Below are positions 47,553 to 56,742 of a DNA stretch of 64,000 nt, piece by piece. A program made the translations under genes and the position numbers. The first letter of the stretch is position 1; every line of letters begins with the position of its first letter. Source of the DNA: Micromonospora_H sonneratiae (GTDB taxonomy: Bacteria; Actinomycetota; Actinomycetes; Mycobacteriales; Micromonosporaceae); contig NZ_JBHTMP010000004.1 in NCBI RefSeq assembly GCF_042679305.1, positions 124,001 through 188,000 on the forward strand, in the 5' to 3' direction. The notes below the pieces were generated by a model. It saw nothing but the letters and a program-made list of their open reading frames with translations, did not search any database and had not been told where the DNA came from.

Positions 47553-49901
47553 TCAACTCGACTTGCAGCTGATCTTCACCTGGGCAGCTCCGTGCCGGGT
47601 GTCGCCGGAGCCCCTGCCTCGGTTCAGCATCTTGATCGCGATCTTCCCGCCGCTCATGCCGAAGCTGCCGACCGAGACCCAGCGGCCCCGCGCCGCCGTC
47701 TGGTCGATGCTGAACCGGCCGGTCACGGTGTGGTTCTCGGCGCTCCGGATGACCTGGTAGTGGGTGGGCCTGCCCGCGACGTCCGCGGAGCGGCTGCCCT
47801 TGGGCACATACACGGCGATGCCGCACCGGCCCTGGAACACCGCACCGGTCTTGAACCACCACACGACGTACCTGTTGTCCCGGCTCGTGCTGCCCGACAT
47901 CGGCACGACGCGGAACGTTCCCTTGCAGCCATCACCGCGGTAGCCACCCGGCTTCTTCGTGGTGCCGGAACCCTCGACGTAGTAGCCGCGATAGGACGTG
48001 TGCTGGCAGTCCTCGCCGCCGAGCGTGACGAAGGTCGCCGGTGGGGGCGGCGGTGCCTTCCGGGTCGTCTGGCCGCTGTCGTCGCCGGACCCGTTACCGC
48101 CGTCGGGCCGGGAGTTGCCGCCTCCGGAACTCCGGCCCGGGCTGGTCGGAGTCGGCGGCTTGGCGGTGACGGTTGGTGACGGCTCGGCTGGCAGTTCGGT
48201 GGGCGGAGCGTTCTCCACGATCGGCGGTTCGACCGGATCGTCCACCCCACCGGTGAAGTCCTCACTGGACAGCACCGTGCCGGGATCCGGCGAGGTGGCT
48301 GCCGCGTCGGCGAGGGCCGGGGGTGCCGGGGGCGGTGCGTCATGCTGGCCGGGGAGCGCGAAGGGCACGATCAGCAGCGCCAGCGCGACCGCGGATATCC
48401 CGATGATGCTTCCCCGTCTGCCGGACAACAGCCCCCGGGACCGTTGGGCCCCGGCATCCGCGGACTCGGGAGCGGTCGGCTCGACACTCGTCCGGCCGGG
48501 GAGCGCCGGTCCCGCACCGTCGCCGACCTCCATCGATCGGATGTCCGCTGTGGACACCTCGGGTACCACTGTCGCATCTGTGGCGTCACCGGACGCCGTA
48601 TCGCTGGTGCCGTCGGGGGTGAGTAGTTGCGGCGCGACACCCAGAAGGCTGGCACACGAACGACTCACCGAGTTGACGAACCGCTTACTGGCCGCCGCCG
48701 GCACCACGACCCGCAGTCGTACCCTGGCCTCGTCCGGCAGCTCACGCAGCAGGCGGCTGATGGCCCGCCACGGCGGCCGGGTCTGGTCGCCCGCCACCCC
48801 GATGGTCACCGTGCACCGGTCCGCCACCAGCGGCAGGGTACGGATCCACGACCCGCCCTCGGTGCGTTCCACCTCGCGGATCCACAGTCCGGAGCGCACC
48901 ACCTCGACCGCCCACCGGTGGTCCAGTGCCAGTACTCCGGCGGAAAGCACCGGCAGGCCCCGGATCGGGCCGGCCCAGTCCCGCAGTCGGGGCGCGGTGC
49001 GGTGCGGCTGACACTCCATTTCCTGTACGAACGGCGCCCAGGTCGGCTGCCCGTCGACGCCGATGGCGAAGACACGGAGTTCACCACCGGCCCGGGACAC
49101 CGGGACGCCGGCGCGTAGCCGGACCGGTCGTCGCAGGTTGGCCGCGACCAGTTCCCCCAGTTCACCGTCGGTCACCGGCGGATGGCCGTACGGGGTGATC
49201 ACGACCCGGTCGTGCCAGGCAGCCGGCACGATGGACATGGCCCGGCGTAGCTCTGCCGGTCGGAGCGGTCGGTCGCCCGGCCGGGCCACCAGCACGGTCG
49301 GCGCGTCGACATCGACGGGAATGTCGAGCGCAAGATCGTCCGGGTCAACCGGGCCGGGACGCCGTATCCATAGCCCGGCGGGAATCTCCTCGATGACCAC
49401 GTCGTCGAAGCCGCCGATGGGGGCGTCGGCCAGCGCCTCCTGCCAGTCGGGTACGGGAAACCGGCGACCCAGGGGCGTCGGCTGCTCGTCGGTGCGGAAC
49501 CGGACCCAGCCGGTACCGGTGGCGACATACCACGTGCCGTCGGGCAGCGACCGAAGCTCACCAGCGGTGGCGACGACCTCGGCGCCGAGCCGGTCGGCCA
49601 GCAGTTGTGCCGCCGGTTGGCTGATGCCGCCGGCGCAGATCCGTAGCGAACGGCACTCCCTCGGCACGATCGGTCCGAGCAGGTCGGCCAGTGTCCGGAC
49701 CAGGTCGTCGGTCACCGGTCCCAGCGCCTCGTCCAGCAGTACGGCCAGCCGCCCCGGTTCGCTCCGAACGGTCCGGGCCAGGGCGGTGGCGAGCGCCGCG
49801 CTGCTGTCGTCGGCGCGGACCACCAGCGCGACGCCGACCCGGTCGGCCCGAAGCTCGACCCCGTTTGGGCCCGGGATTCCGGCCGGTCCCGTCATCGTCA
49901 T
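47553..49901 (-). CDS. Membrane-anchored protein with cytoplasmic alpha/beta modules and a golvesin-like extracellular domain
   Basis: The 782-residue protein has about 500 cytoplasmic residues, one membrane helix (about 498-518, GSIIGISAVALALLIVPFAL), a Pro/Ser/Gly-rich linker and an extracellular domain (about 622-782). The cytoplasmic part holds about three alpha/beta modules. The first contains LRICAGGISQPAAQLLADRLG, the 'lonely Cys' type of core, and resembles the giant protein's modules. The outer domain, with FSIDQTAARGRWVSVGSFGM, looks like golvesin C-terminal carbohydrate-binding domains. Three or four cysteines there could form disulfides. I chose ATG 49901, preceded by GAGGGGG; 49895 is possible. 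It is upstream of the ESX/giant pair and may dock or anchor that system. Function unknown. Confidence 0.83.
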   Translation of the reverse strand: MTMTGPAGIPGPNGVELRADRVGVALVVRADDSSAALATALARTVRSEPGRLAVLLDEALGPVTDDLVRTLADLLGPIVPRECRSLRICAGGISQPAAQLLADRLGAEVVATAGELRSLPDGTWYVATGTGWVRFRTDEQPTPLGRRFPVPDWQEALADAPIGGFDDVVIEEIPAGLWIRRPGPVDPDDLALDIPVDVDAPTVLVARPGDRPLRPAELRRAMSIVPAAWHDRVVITPYGHPPVTDGELGELVAANLRRPVRLRAGVPVSRAGGELRVFAIGVDGQPTWAPFVQEMECQPHRTAPRLRDWAGPIRGLPVLSAGVLALDHRWAVEVVRSGLWIREVERTEGGSWIRTLPLVADRCTVTIGVAGDQTRPPWRAISRLLRELPDEARVRLRVVVPAAASKRFVNSVSRSCASLLGVAPQLLTPDGTSDTASGDATDATVVPEVSTADIRSMEVGDGAGPALPGRTSVEPTAPESADAGAQRSRGLLSGRRGSIIGISAVALALLIVPFALPGQHDAPPPAPPALADAAATSPDPGTVLSSEDFTGGVDDPVEPPIVENAPPTELPAEPSPTVTAKPPTPTSPGRSSGGGNSRPDGGNGSGDDSGQTTRKAPPPPPATFVTLGGEDCQHTSYRGYYVEGSGTTKKPGGYRGDGCKGTFRVVPMSGSTSRDNRYVVWWFKTGAVFQGRCGIAVYVPKGSRSADVAGRPTHYQVIRSAENHTVTGRFSIDQTAARGRWVSVGSFGMSGGKIAIKMLNRGRGSGDTRHGAAQVKISCKSS

Positions 49902-49991
49902 GATGCCCCCTCGTCTACTGGTTCTCCTTCGTCCAGAGGTTCGTACGAACTGCCGTTCTCGGTTCAACGTCGCGTCGGGCAGTATTGGCGG
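49902..49991. promoter_or_regulatory. Divergent promoter region between membrane protein and Ntn-hydrolase lipoprotein
   Basis: Ninety bases separate two divergent starts, so both promoters must lie here or overlap the coding starts. No clear box pair was seen. Confidence 0.4.
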
Positions 49992-51041
49992 ATGGACATC
50001 CGGGTTGGTCGCTCGATGCGGGGCGCGGGCAGACGTAGTTCGTGGATGGCGGCGGGCCTGGCGCTGGCGGTCCTCGCGGCCAGCGCATGTTCGGGGGCCC
50101 CGTCCCGGCCCCGGTCCGACGCCGGCCCGGAGACCGTCGTGCTGGCCTCCCGACAGACCACCGACGAGGCCGCGAAGACCCTGGCCAGCCTGCGCAGAGT
50201 CGATGATCTGCCGTTGTACGAGATGACGTACAGCGGGGACTACGACGCGCTGGTCAACCTCACCTCGACGCCGACACCGTCGCCGTTCGGGTGCTCGCTC
50301 TTCATCGCCTCGGGAGACCGGGATCGGCCGCTCTTCGGCCGGAACTTCGACTGGGATCCCAACCCCGGTCTCGTACTGCACACCGATCCGCCGGACGGAT
50401 ATGCCTCGATCTCCATCGTGGACATGGCCTACCTGGGGATCGGTGCCGACCCGACCGGCGACCGGCGACTACTCAACGCGCCGCTGTTGCCGTTCGACGG
50501 GATGAACGAGCGGGGCCTGGTGGTGGGGCTGGCCGCCGACGACTCCGGCAGCCTCACCCCGGACCCGAACAAGCCCACCGTGGGCAGCGTACGGGTGCTG
50601 CGACTGGTGCTCGACGAAGCGGCCACGGTGGACGAGGCACTGGCCGTCTTCGGCCGCTACAACCTGGACTTCGACGACGGCCCGCCCCTGCACTACCTGA
50701 TCGCCGACGCGACCGGTGCCTCGGCGGTGGTGGAGTTCGTCGATGGTCGGATGCGGGTGCTCCCCGGTGAACGGTCCTGGCAGGTCCTGACCAACATCCG
50801 GCTGGCCGATGTGGACGAGGCGCAGCGGAACCGGGACCGGCGCTACGAAACGGCCTCGACGGCGCTGGGCCGGGCCGGCGGTAGGGTCGACTCGCGGGCG
50901 GCGATGGACATCCTGCGGGCGGTCGCCCAGTCACACACCCGCTGGTCGGTCACCTACGAACTGCGTACCGGTGAGGTGCGGGTGGTGACCGGGCAGCGTT
51001 GGGAGACGGTGCACGAGTACCGGCTCCGGATGTCCAACTGA
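49992..51041 (+). CDS. Linear amide C-N hydrolase-like lipoprotein (Ntn hydrolase, C45/choloylglycine type)
   Basis: The 349-residue protein has a basic start, a hydrophobic stretch and a lipobox-like LAVLAASAC near residue 33, suggesting a surface lipoprotein. The mature part shows the Ntn-hydrolase signature: a likely nucleophile Cys in TPSPFGCSLFIAS followed by FGRNFDWD, the order seen in penicillin V acylase, bile-salt hydrolase and C45 acyltransferases. LLPFDGMNERGLVVGL is also typical. Such enzymes self-cleave before Cys and split amide bonds of acylated amino compounds; the substrate here is unknown. It is divergent from the membrane protein and convergent with the conservon. Confidence 0.82.
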   Translation: MDIRVGRSMRGAGRRSSWMAAGLALAVLAASACSGAPSRPRSDAGPETVVLASRQTTDEAAKTLASLRRVDDLPLYEMTYSGDYDALVNLTSTPTPSPFGCSLFIASGDRDRPLFGRNFDWDPNPGLVLHTDPPDGYASISIVDMAYLGIGADPTGDRRLLNAPLLPFDGMNERGLVVGLAADDSGSLTPDPNKPTVGSVRVLRLVLDEAATVDEALAVFGRYNLDFDDGPPLHYLIADATGASAVVEFVDGRMRVLPGERSWQVLTNIRLADVDEAQRNRDRRYETASTALGRAGGRVDSRAAMDILRAVAQSHTRWSVTYELRTGEVRVVTGQRWETVHEYRLRMSN

Positions 51042-51063
51042 GCCTGCGCCGTCGGGCGGAGTC

Positions 51064-51093
51064 GCCGGCCGCCGCTACGGCGAGCCGGCCGGC
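51064..51093. terminator. Possible bidirectional hairpin between convergent genes
   Basis: GCCGGCCG and CGGCCGGC form an 8-bp stem with a 14-base loop across the end of the CvnD gene, 22 bases after the stop of the rightward hydrolase gene. It could serve both directions. Confidence 0.45.
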
Positions 51094-51695
51094 TGCGCGG
51101 CCCGGCGGGCCTGCTCCCGGAGCTGCATCGCGTGCTGGAGCAGGGTGATGAGTACCTCCTTGCTCGACTGCCGGTCCCGGGCGTCGCAGAACACCAGGGG
51201 TACGTCCGCTTCCAGGTTGAGCGCCAGCCGAACCTCGTCGATCTGGTAGGTACGTGCGCCGTCGAAGCAGTTGACCGCGACGATGAACGGGGTGCCCTGC
51301 CGCTCGAAGTAGTCGATCGACGGGAAGCAGTCGGCCAGTCGCCGGGTGTCGGCCAGTACGACCGCGCCGAGCGCACCGAGCGCCAGCTCGTCCCAGACGA
51401 ACCAGAACCGGTCCTGTCCGGGCGTGCCGAACAGGTAGAGCACCAGGTCGTCGCCGATGCTGATCCGGCCGAAGTCCATTGCCACCGTGGTGGTGGACTT
51501 CGACTCCACCCCGGAGAGATTGTCGATTCCGACACCCTGTTCGGAGAGCAGCTCCTCCGTACGCAGCGGGCTGGTCTCGCTGACCGCGGCGACCATGGTG
51601 GTCTTGCCGACGCCGAAACCACCGGCTATGAGGATCTTGATTGCGGTGGGGACGGGCGGCGTCCCGACCGGGCCCTCAGAGTGCTCGTAGTCCAT
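51075..51695 (-). CDS. cvnD: Conservon GTP-binding protein CvnD
   Basis: The 206-residue Ras/MglA-like GTPase has P-loop GGFGVGKTTMV (about residues 26-36), a G3 region FGTPGQDRFWFVWDE and a G4-like AVNCFDGA. It is the output GTPase of the conservon system, thought to be membrane-associated and controlled by CvnA-C. Its start overlaps the end of cvnC by 20 bases, so it is translationally coupled. Length matches the family. Confidence 0.95.
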   Translation of the reverse strand: MDYEHSEGPVGTPPVPTAIKILIAGGFGVGKTTMVAAVSETSPLRTEELLSEQGVGIDNLSGVESKSTTTVAMDFGRISIGDDLVLYLFGTPGQDRFWFVWDELALGALGAVVLADTRRLADCFPSIDYFERQGTPFIVAVNCFDGARTYQIDEVRLALNLEADVPLVFCDARDRQSSKEVLITLLQHAMQLREQARRAAQPAGSP

Positions 51696-52062
51696 TGATT
51701 ACTGCCTCGAATACGCTGTCGTCGGGAAGTGCGGTCGTCGGCCGGGGGTCGCGTACCCGGACGAGGTGTCGGTCCAGCAGATCGCCGAGGAGGACCCGGA
51801 CGGTGCCCAGCGGCAGGTTCAGGTGCGCCGCTACCTCGGCGACGGACAGCGCCCGCTGGCAGAGGCCGACGATGGCGTGGTGCTCCGGTCCCAGACCAAC
51901 CTCGTGCGAGGACGCGGTCCGGGTGGCCATCACCAGGGAAATGAGGTCGAAGTTTCCGCTGACCGGTTTGGTCCGTCCACGCGTCATCGCGTACGGGCGG
52001 ACAACCGGACCGGCATGGTCATCGACCCAGCGTTCGTGCTTGGGATCATCGGGGAGGGACAT
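51676..52062 (-). CDS. cvnC: Conservon DUF742 protein CvnC
   Basis: The 128-residue protein carries the DUF742 pattern VVRPYAMTRGRTKP, then a winged helix-like HHAIVGLCQRALSVAEVAAHL and LPLGTVRVLLGDL. ATG 52062 fits the usual family length and lies 14 bases after the cvnB stop; an upstream extension to 52137 is not needed. It acts with CvnB and CvnD. Confidence 0.94.
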   Translation of the reverse strand: MSLPDDPKHERWVDDHAGPVVRPYAMTRGRTKPVSGNFDLISLVMATRTASSHEVGLGPEHHAIVGLCQRALSVAEVAAHLNLPLGTVRVLLGDLLDRHLVRVRDPRPTTALPDDSVFEAVINGLRAL

Positions 52063-52075
52063 GGCGGGGCCGGGG

Positions 52076-52495
52076 CTACTGTTCGTCAGACGGCTGACCG
52101 CTGCTGCGTGCCGGTGACCCCAGGTACTTGCCAGCACGGGTGACGAGCATGGCCATCTCGTAGGCGATGAGACCGACGTCAGCGTCCTCCGAGGCCAGTA
52201 CGGCCAGGCAGGCGCCGTGGCCGGCGGCGGTGACGAACAGGAACGAGGTCTTCATCTCGATGATGGTCTGCTGGACCGGTCCGCCGCCGAACCGTTTGCC
52301 GGCACCTCGGGCCAGGCTCTGGATGCCCGCAGCCATTGCTGCCAGGTGTTCGGCGTCGTCTCGGCTCATTCCCTGGGAGGATGCCACGAGGAGCCCGTCC
52401 ACGGACAGGACGATCGCTCGTTCGGCCTGTTTGACCCGGCCGACCAGGTCGTCCAGCAACCAGGTCAGGTCGCTCGAAGCTGTCTTCTGCACCAC
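52076..52495 (-). CDS. cvnB: Conservon roadblock/LC7 protein CvnB
   Basis: The 139-residue roadblock/LC7 protein begins with DLTWLLDDLVGRV and contains AIVLSVDGLLVASS and GACLAVLASEDADVGLIAYEM. It probably regulates the CvnD GTPase and forms dimers. Two adjacent GTG codons (52495, 52492) are possible starts after AGAGGA. Confidence 0.95.
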   Translation of the reverse strand: MVQKTASSDLTWLLDDLVGRVKQAERAIVLSVDGLLVASSQGMSRDDAEHLAAMAAGIQSLARGAGKRFGGGPVQQTIIEMKTSFLFVTAAGHGACLAVLASEDADVGLIAYEMAMLVTRAGKYLGSPARSSGQPSDEQ

Positions 52496-52542
52496 TCGTT
52501 GTCCTCTTTCTTCCGGGGGCGTGGTCGCGGCAGGCGAACCCG

Positions 52543-54939
52543 CTAGTCGGTTACCGGTCGAGCCCCGGACGTGGGCCCGTTCTCCGTGACCGGGGCTGAC
52601 GCGACATCGGTCTCCTCGTCCTGCAGGCGAGCGGCGGCCGAGCGACCTCGAAGGGTGCCGGTCTGGTAGGAGCTCATCATCTGGCGGATCTTCTCGGGTG
52701 GCCGGGGCGCGTCCGTATCGGTCGTCGGCTCATCCGCGGGCGTTTCGGTCTGGCGCAACGGGGCCGCGAGGTTGGCCTGGCGTACCCGTAGCGGCAGGCC
52801 GGACGGCGTCTGGGCGGTGTCGGGCGGCGGAGGGCCGGCATCGGGTGTGGCCGCAGTGCGCTGCCTCGGGCCCGGGTGCGGGCCCGGGGTCGGTCGGGTC
52901 CCGGTCGGTCGTGGCTGGGCCGCCGGCCCGGACCCGCTGACCGGACCGGTCACCAACGGAAGTTCGGTGGTCTGGGCGACGTCGTTGCCGCCGGCGGCGA
53001 CCGTTGCCGGCAACCGTCCTCCCGGCCGGCTGCCGGGGTCGGTGGGCCAACTGCCCGAGGGCTCCTCGGTCACCAGCGACATCGGGAGGAGGACCACGGC
53101 CGTCGTCCCGCCGTACGAGGACTCCTTCAACATCGCCCGGATGCCGTGCCGCTCGGTGAGCCGGCTGACCACGAACAGCCCGAGCCGGGCCGCGTTGGCC
53201 AGGTTGAACTCCTGCTGGCTGGCGATCTGCTCGTTGGCGGCGGCGAGGTCCTCCTCGCTCATCCCGAGACCCTGGTCCTCGATCTCGATGGCGTAGCCGT
53301 TGGCCACCATCTGGCCCCGGACCTCGACCGTCGTGTGCGGTGGGGAGAAGGAGAGCGCGTTCTCGATCAGTTCCGCGATCAGGTGGATGACGTCACTGAC
53401 TGCTCGTCCGGCCAAGCCCACGTTGCCGAAGGGCAGCACGGTGACCCGGGTGTAGTCCTCCACCTCGGCTGTCGCGCCACGTACGACGTCGATCATCGGC
53501 ACGTTACGCCGCCAGGCCCGCCCCGGAGTCGACCCGGAGAGCACGATCAGGTTCTCGGCGTTACGTCGCATCCGGGTGGCCAGGTGGTCGATCCGGAACA
53601 GGTCCTCCAACTCCTCGGCGTCGGTCTCCCGCCGTTCCATCGCGTCCAGCAGGGTGAGCTGCCGATGGACGAGCGCCTGGGTGCGCCGGGCGAGGCTGAG
53701 GAAGACGTCGCGTACGTTCCGGCGCAGCTCGGCCTGCTCCACCGCGGTCCGGATGGCGGTTTCCTGTACGGCGTTGAACGCCTGGCCGACCTGGCCGATC
53801 TCGTCGGTGCCGAAGGACAGCGGAGGTGCTTCGGTGGCCACGTCCACCTTTTCGCCCCGTCCGAGCCGGGCCACCACTCCGGGCAGCTGCTCGTCAGCCA
53901 GCCGCCACGCGGCATCGCGGAGGCGTTGTAGCTGGGACACCAGGGCGCGTGCCGTGGTGACCGACACGACGATCGAGGCGATGACCGCCAGCAGCCCGAG
54001 CCCGGCGGCCAGCACGAGTCGGATGATGACCCAGACCGCCACCGGTGCTGCGCGCTCGACCAGCGCGTCGCCGCCGACCCGTACCAGGGTCTGCAACTCG
54101 GTGAGGACCTTGTCGGCGGTGGCATTCCAGTCGGTGGCCTCGACCGGGGGTTTCGAGCCAGGCTGCCCGCTCTGGATGATCCGGTCTTCCATGGTGACGA
54201 GTTGGCGGAACGCGTCGGACTCGACCAGCTGCCGATAGTGCTCCTGCTCCGTCTGGGGGAGGCGGCTCACGGCGTTGGTCGACAGGAACCGTTGCGCACC
54301 GACGAGCTGGGCGAACTGGGCCAGTTCGGCGGAGCTGATCCGGCCGGCGGCGAGCGCGCCGGCCAGCAGCGTGTCCTCCTGCGCCATCAGCTCACGTGCC
54401 TGATAAAGCTCGATGAAGAGGGCTGCGTCGGCGGCGATGTTGTCGTCGTCCAGCTCACCGATCGCGTCGTAGACACGGAACATCGATTCGGTGACGTCGT
54501 TAAAGACTTTCGCCGCCTGTGCCCGGTCCAGGCCGCGGTCGTCGACGGTCTTCCGGGTTGCCGGGAGCGTTTCCAGGCGCGTGATCAGCTCGCTAATCCG
54601 TCGGGTCAGCGTTGCACTGTTCGCGAGTTTGGTCTGCCAGCTCTGTGCCGATTGCTGAAACTCTCTCGCCACCTTATCGGTGCGTTCACGTTGCAGATTC
54701 AGCGCTTCCAGTCGCTGGGCGTTGGGGCTGCCGAGGTAGGTCACCGACATTCGGCGTTCGACCTGCAACTCCAGCAGTAGCGGCTGACTGGGCTGGCTGA
54801 TCTTGGTGCTGTACGTTCCGGTCCAGAGAAGATTCAAACCGTCCCGCAGCGTGACCCACGCGGCGAAGGCCCAGAGTGCGGCCAACGAAACCAGTAGGGC
54901 TACAACTTTGGTACGCAGATTCGTACTGCGGGAACCCAT
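52543..54939 (-). CDS. cvnA: Conservon sensor histidine kinase-like protein CvnA
   Basis: The 798-residue protein has a first membrane helix (about 10-30) and a periplasmic nitrate/nitrite-sensing-type domain (about 45-300). A second helix (VIIRLVLAAGLGLLAVIASI) follows, then a HAMP region and a GHKL ATPase with N-box LIAELIENALSFSPP and G-box DQGLGMS. The last ~170 residues are Pro/Thr-rich and disordered. There is no clear phospho-acceptor His in a classic H-box, as usual for CvnA. It would receive the external signal for the CvnB-C-D set encoded downstream. Confidence 0.94.
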   Translation of the reverse strand: MGSRSTNLRTKVVALLVSLAALWAFAAWVTLRDGLNLLWTGTYSTKISQPSQPLLLELQVERRMSVTYLGSPNAQRLEALNLQRERTDKVAREFQQSAQSWQTKLANSATLTRRISELITRLETLPATRKTVDDRGLDRAQAAKVFNDVTESMFRVYDAIGELDDDNIAADAALFIELYQARELMAQEDTLLAGALAAGRISSAELAQFAQLVGAQRFLSTNAVSRLPQTEQEHYRQLVESDAFRQLVTMEDRIIQSGQPGSKPPVEATDWNATADKVLTELQTLVRVGGDALVERAAPVAVWVIIRLVLAAGLGLLAVIASIVVSVTTARALVSQLQRLRDAAWRLADEQLPGVVARLGRGEKVDVATEAPPLSFGTDEIGQVGQAFNAVQETAIRTAVEQAELRRNVRDVFLSLARRTQALVHRQLTLLDAMERRETDAEELEDLFRIDHLATRMRRNAENLIVLSGSTPGRAWRRNVPMIDVVRGATAEVEDYTRVTVLPFGNVGLAGRAVSDVIHLIAELIENALSFSPPHTTVEVRGQMVANGYAIEIEDQGLGMSEEDLAAANEQIASQQEFNLANAARLGLFVVSRLTERHGIRAMLKESSYGGTTAVVLLPMSLVTEEPSGSWPTDPGSRPGGRLPATVAAGGNDVAQTTELPLVTGPVSGSGPAAQPRPTGTRPTPGPHPGPRQRTAATPDAGPPPPDTAQTPSGLPLRVRQANLAAPLRQTETPADEPTTDTDAPRPPEKIRQMMSSYQTGTLRGRSAAARLQDEETDVASAPVTENGPTSGARPVTD

Positions 54940-55098
54940 TACACCGTCCCTGGCCGGGCTTTAAGCAACTTGTCAATAGGGCCTGCGCTCGGCTGTCGCC
55001 GGTCGCCGCGATGTGATGACCGAGTTGAGCGCGTGGACACGAGGGCACGCTAGCAGTGTCCGAAGAGTCCCTCAACTCTGCCTGATCAACCGATGTCG
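54940..55098. promoter_or_regulatory. Spacer between cvnA start and the terpenoid cluster's 3' end
   Basis: The 159-base spacer is less GC-rich than its surroundings. On the minus strand a perfect TTGACA stands at 54976-54971, but I could not find a matching -10 box at normal spacing before cvnA. It should hold the conservon promoter. Confidence 0.4.
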
Positions 55099-56742
55099 TT
55101 ATGCAAGTGTGGACATTTTTGTTTCCAGTAGATCAGGCCTGGCCCGAGCCATATGGAGTGCCGCGAGTACGGCACAACGGGCGATCCGGGTGGGCAGATA
55201 GAGATCCTTGTCATGCCACAGTGGAGGGTCGTCCTGCTGCCCGGCGGCTGCCAGTAGATAGGAGTGTCCCCGGGACACGGCCGGACCGAGACCGGCCACC
55301 GGTGCCCGGGTGCCCAGTAGCGTCTGTAGCGCGTACGCGGTCTCCTCCACAGTGCCCGCCCACCGTCCCCACGAGCCGTCGCTCCGTTGGCTGGCCAGGA
55401 CCCACTCGACCGCCCGGTCCACCGCGTCGACCACTCCGGGCCCGGTGCCGAACTCGTCCAGCGCCAGGACGGTGCAGGCGGTCGCGTAGTACGGCGAGGC
55501 GTGCCACCGGTCGATCCAGGAGCCGTCGGGCTCCTGACGGTCCCGCAGACTCGCCGACACCCGGGCCACTGCGGCGCGGTAGCGCGGTGCCACCTCGGTG
55601 CTGGTGGTCAGATACTGCCCCAGAGCCTCGAGGACGTGAGCGTTGGTGGTGATCGAGAAACCATCCTCGCCCGGCCAGGTGCAGAAGCCCGGCCCGGTCT
55701 CGTACGTCCACAGGCAGTCCGGATCGACCGGCTGACCGAGCCGGGCGAGTGCGTACAGCGCGACCGCGGTGGTGTCCGCGTCGGCGGGCAGCCCCGGACC
55801 GGTGGGGGTGCCCGCCGGGCCCAGGGTCGTGGCCAGGCTCCGCAGCAGCGGCGGCGTGATCGCCACCGGGATGCCGGCACGGGCCAGTCCGCCCAGCACC
55901 CAGCCGCGTTCGAAGATCGTGATCGGGGTGGCGCAGGGGACCGGACCACCCTGACGGCGGGCGGCGGCATCGAGATAGTTCATCGCGGCACCGACCGCTG
56001 GATCCGTGCCCGGCTCACCGACCCAGGCGGCGGTGGCCGCAGGCGACGCGCCGATCATTCCGCCGGGCAGTGGCCGTACGTTGGGTGCGCGTCGGGCGAC
56101 GTCACCGACGACCTCGAAGGCGTGCAGCAACTTCTCCGGCACCGCCGCGCCGGTCGCGACCCGGCCGCGTACCGCGTCGAGCCGGGCGCGGGTCATGCCC
56201 CGGGGGAGGGCCAGTTGGGCCGCGCCCCGCCACAGGTCGAGCCCGGGCACGGGGGCGTCCCGGACCCGACGGAGCCGCTCGTTGATCGACATGGTCAACG
56301 CCGGGATGATGAGGTCCGCCGCCGGAGTGTCCGGAATGGACAGCGCGGGCGTCGCCAGCCAGCCGAAGAGTCTCCGCAGGCCACGGTCTGCCGCAGCGGC
56401 CAACTCCGCCGGCCGGGTTTCGTACCGGCCCGTAGGGTCGCGACGGCTCAGTGCCGCGAGGAGCGCCTCCGTCGCGCTCAACGTCGGCACCAGCCCGTAG
56501 CCGTCCGGTGCTCCCCAGCCGCCGTCCGGGCGTTGCATGGCCAGCAGGTACGCCACCCGCTCGGAATGTCCGGTGAGCCAGGGGGCCAGCGCCACCAGCC
56601 GACCGGTCTCGTACACCGATGGCGAGGTCCGCCCCGACGGGTCGAGCGTCATCGAGGTGAGCAGGTCGCCGGCGAGGGCGACGGGGTCACCGTCGGCGGC
56701 CGGAGCCTCCAGCGGGGTCCACACGGTCGGATTGCCGGTCAC
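55099..56742 (-). CDS. Class II diterpene cyclase (copalyl/tuberculosinyl diphosphate synthase-like)
   Basis: The 547-residue protein has the betagamma terpene cyclase fold with several QxxDGxW-like repeats (QRPDGGWGAPDGY, RQEPDGSWIDRWH, QRSDGSWGRWAG). The catalytic-acid motif is DADTTA near residue 320. This DxDT variant of DxDD is known from the actinobacterial tuberculosinyl diphosphate synthase Rv3377c. It should protonate and cyclise geranylgeranyl diphosphate. The GTG at 56742 overlaps the TGA of the class I synthase (GTGA). The frame continues upstream to 56859 but overlaps that gene. No signal peptide; cytosolic. Confidence 0.9.
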   Translation of the reverse strand: MTGNPTVWTPLEAPAADGDPVALAGDLLTSMTLDPSGRTSPSVYETGRLVALAPWLTGHSERVAYLLAMQRPDGGWGAPDGYGLVPTLSATEALLAALSRRDPTGRYETRPAELAAAADRGLRRLFGWLATPALSIPDTPAADLIIPALTMSINERLRRVRDAPVPGLDLWRGAAQLALPRGMTRARLDAVRGRVATGAAVPEKLLHAFEVVGDVARRAPNVRPLPGGMIGASPAATAAWVGEPGTDPAVGAAMNYLDAAARRQGGPVPCATPITIFERGWVLGGLARAGIPVAITPPLLRSLATTLGPAGTPTGPGLPADADTTAVALYALARLGQPVDPDCLWTYETGPGFCTWPGEDGFSITTNAHVLEALGQYLTTSTEVAPRYRAAVARVSASLRDRQEPDGSWIDRWHASPYYATACTVLALDEFGTGPGVVDAVDRAVEWVLASQRSDGSWGRWAGTVEETAYALQTLLGTRAPVAGLGPAVSRGHSYLLAAAGQQDDPPLWHDKDLYLPTRIARCAVLAALHMARARPDLLETKMSTLA

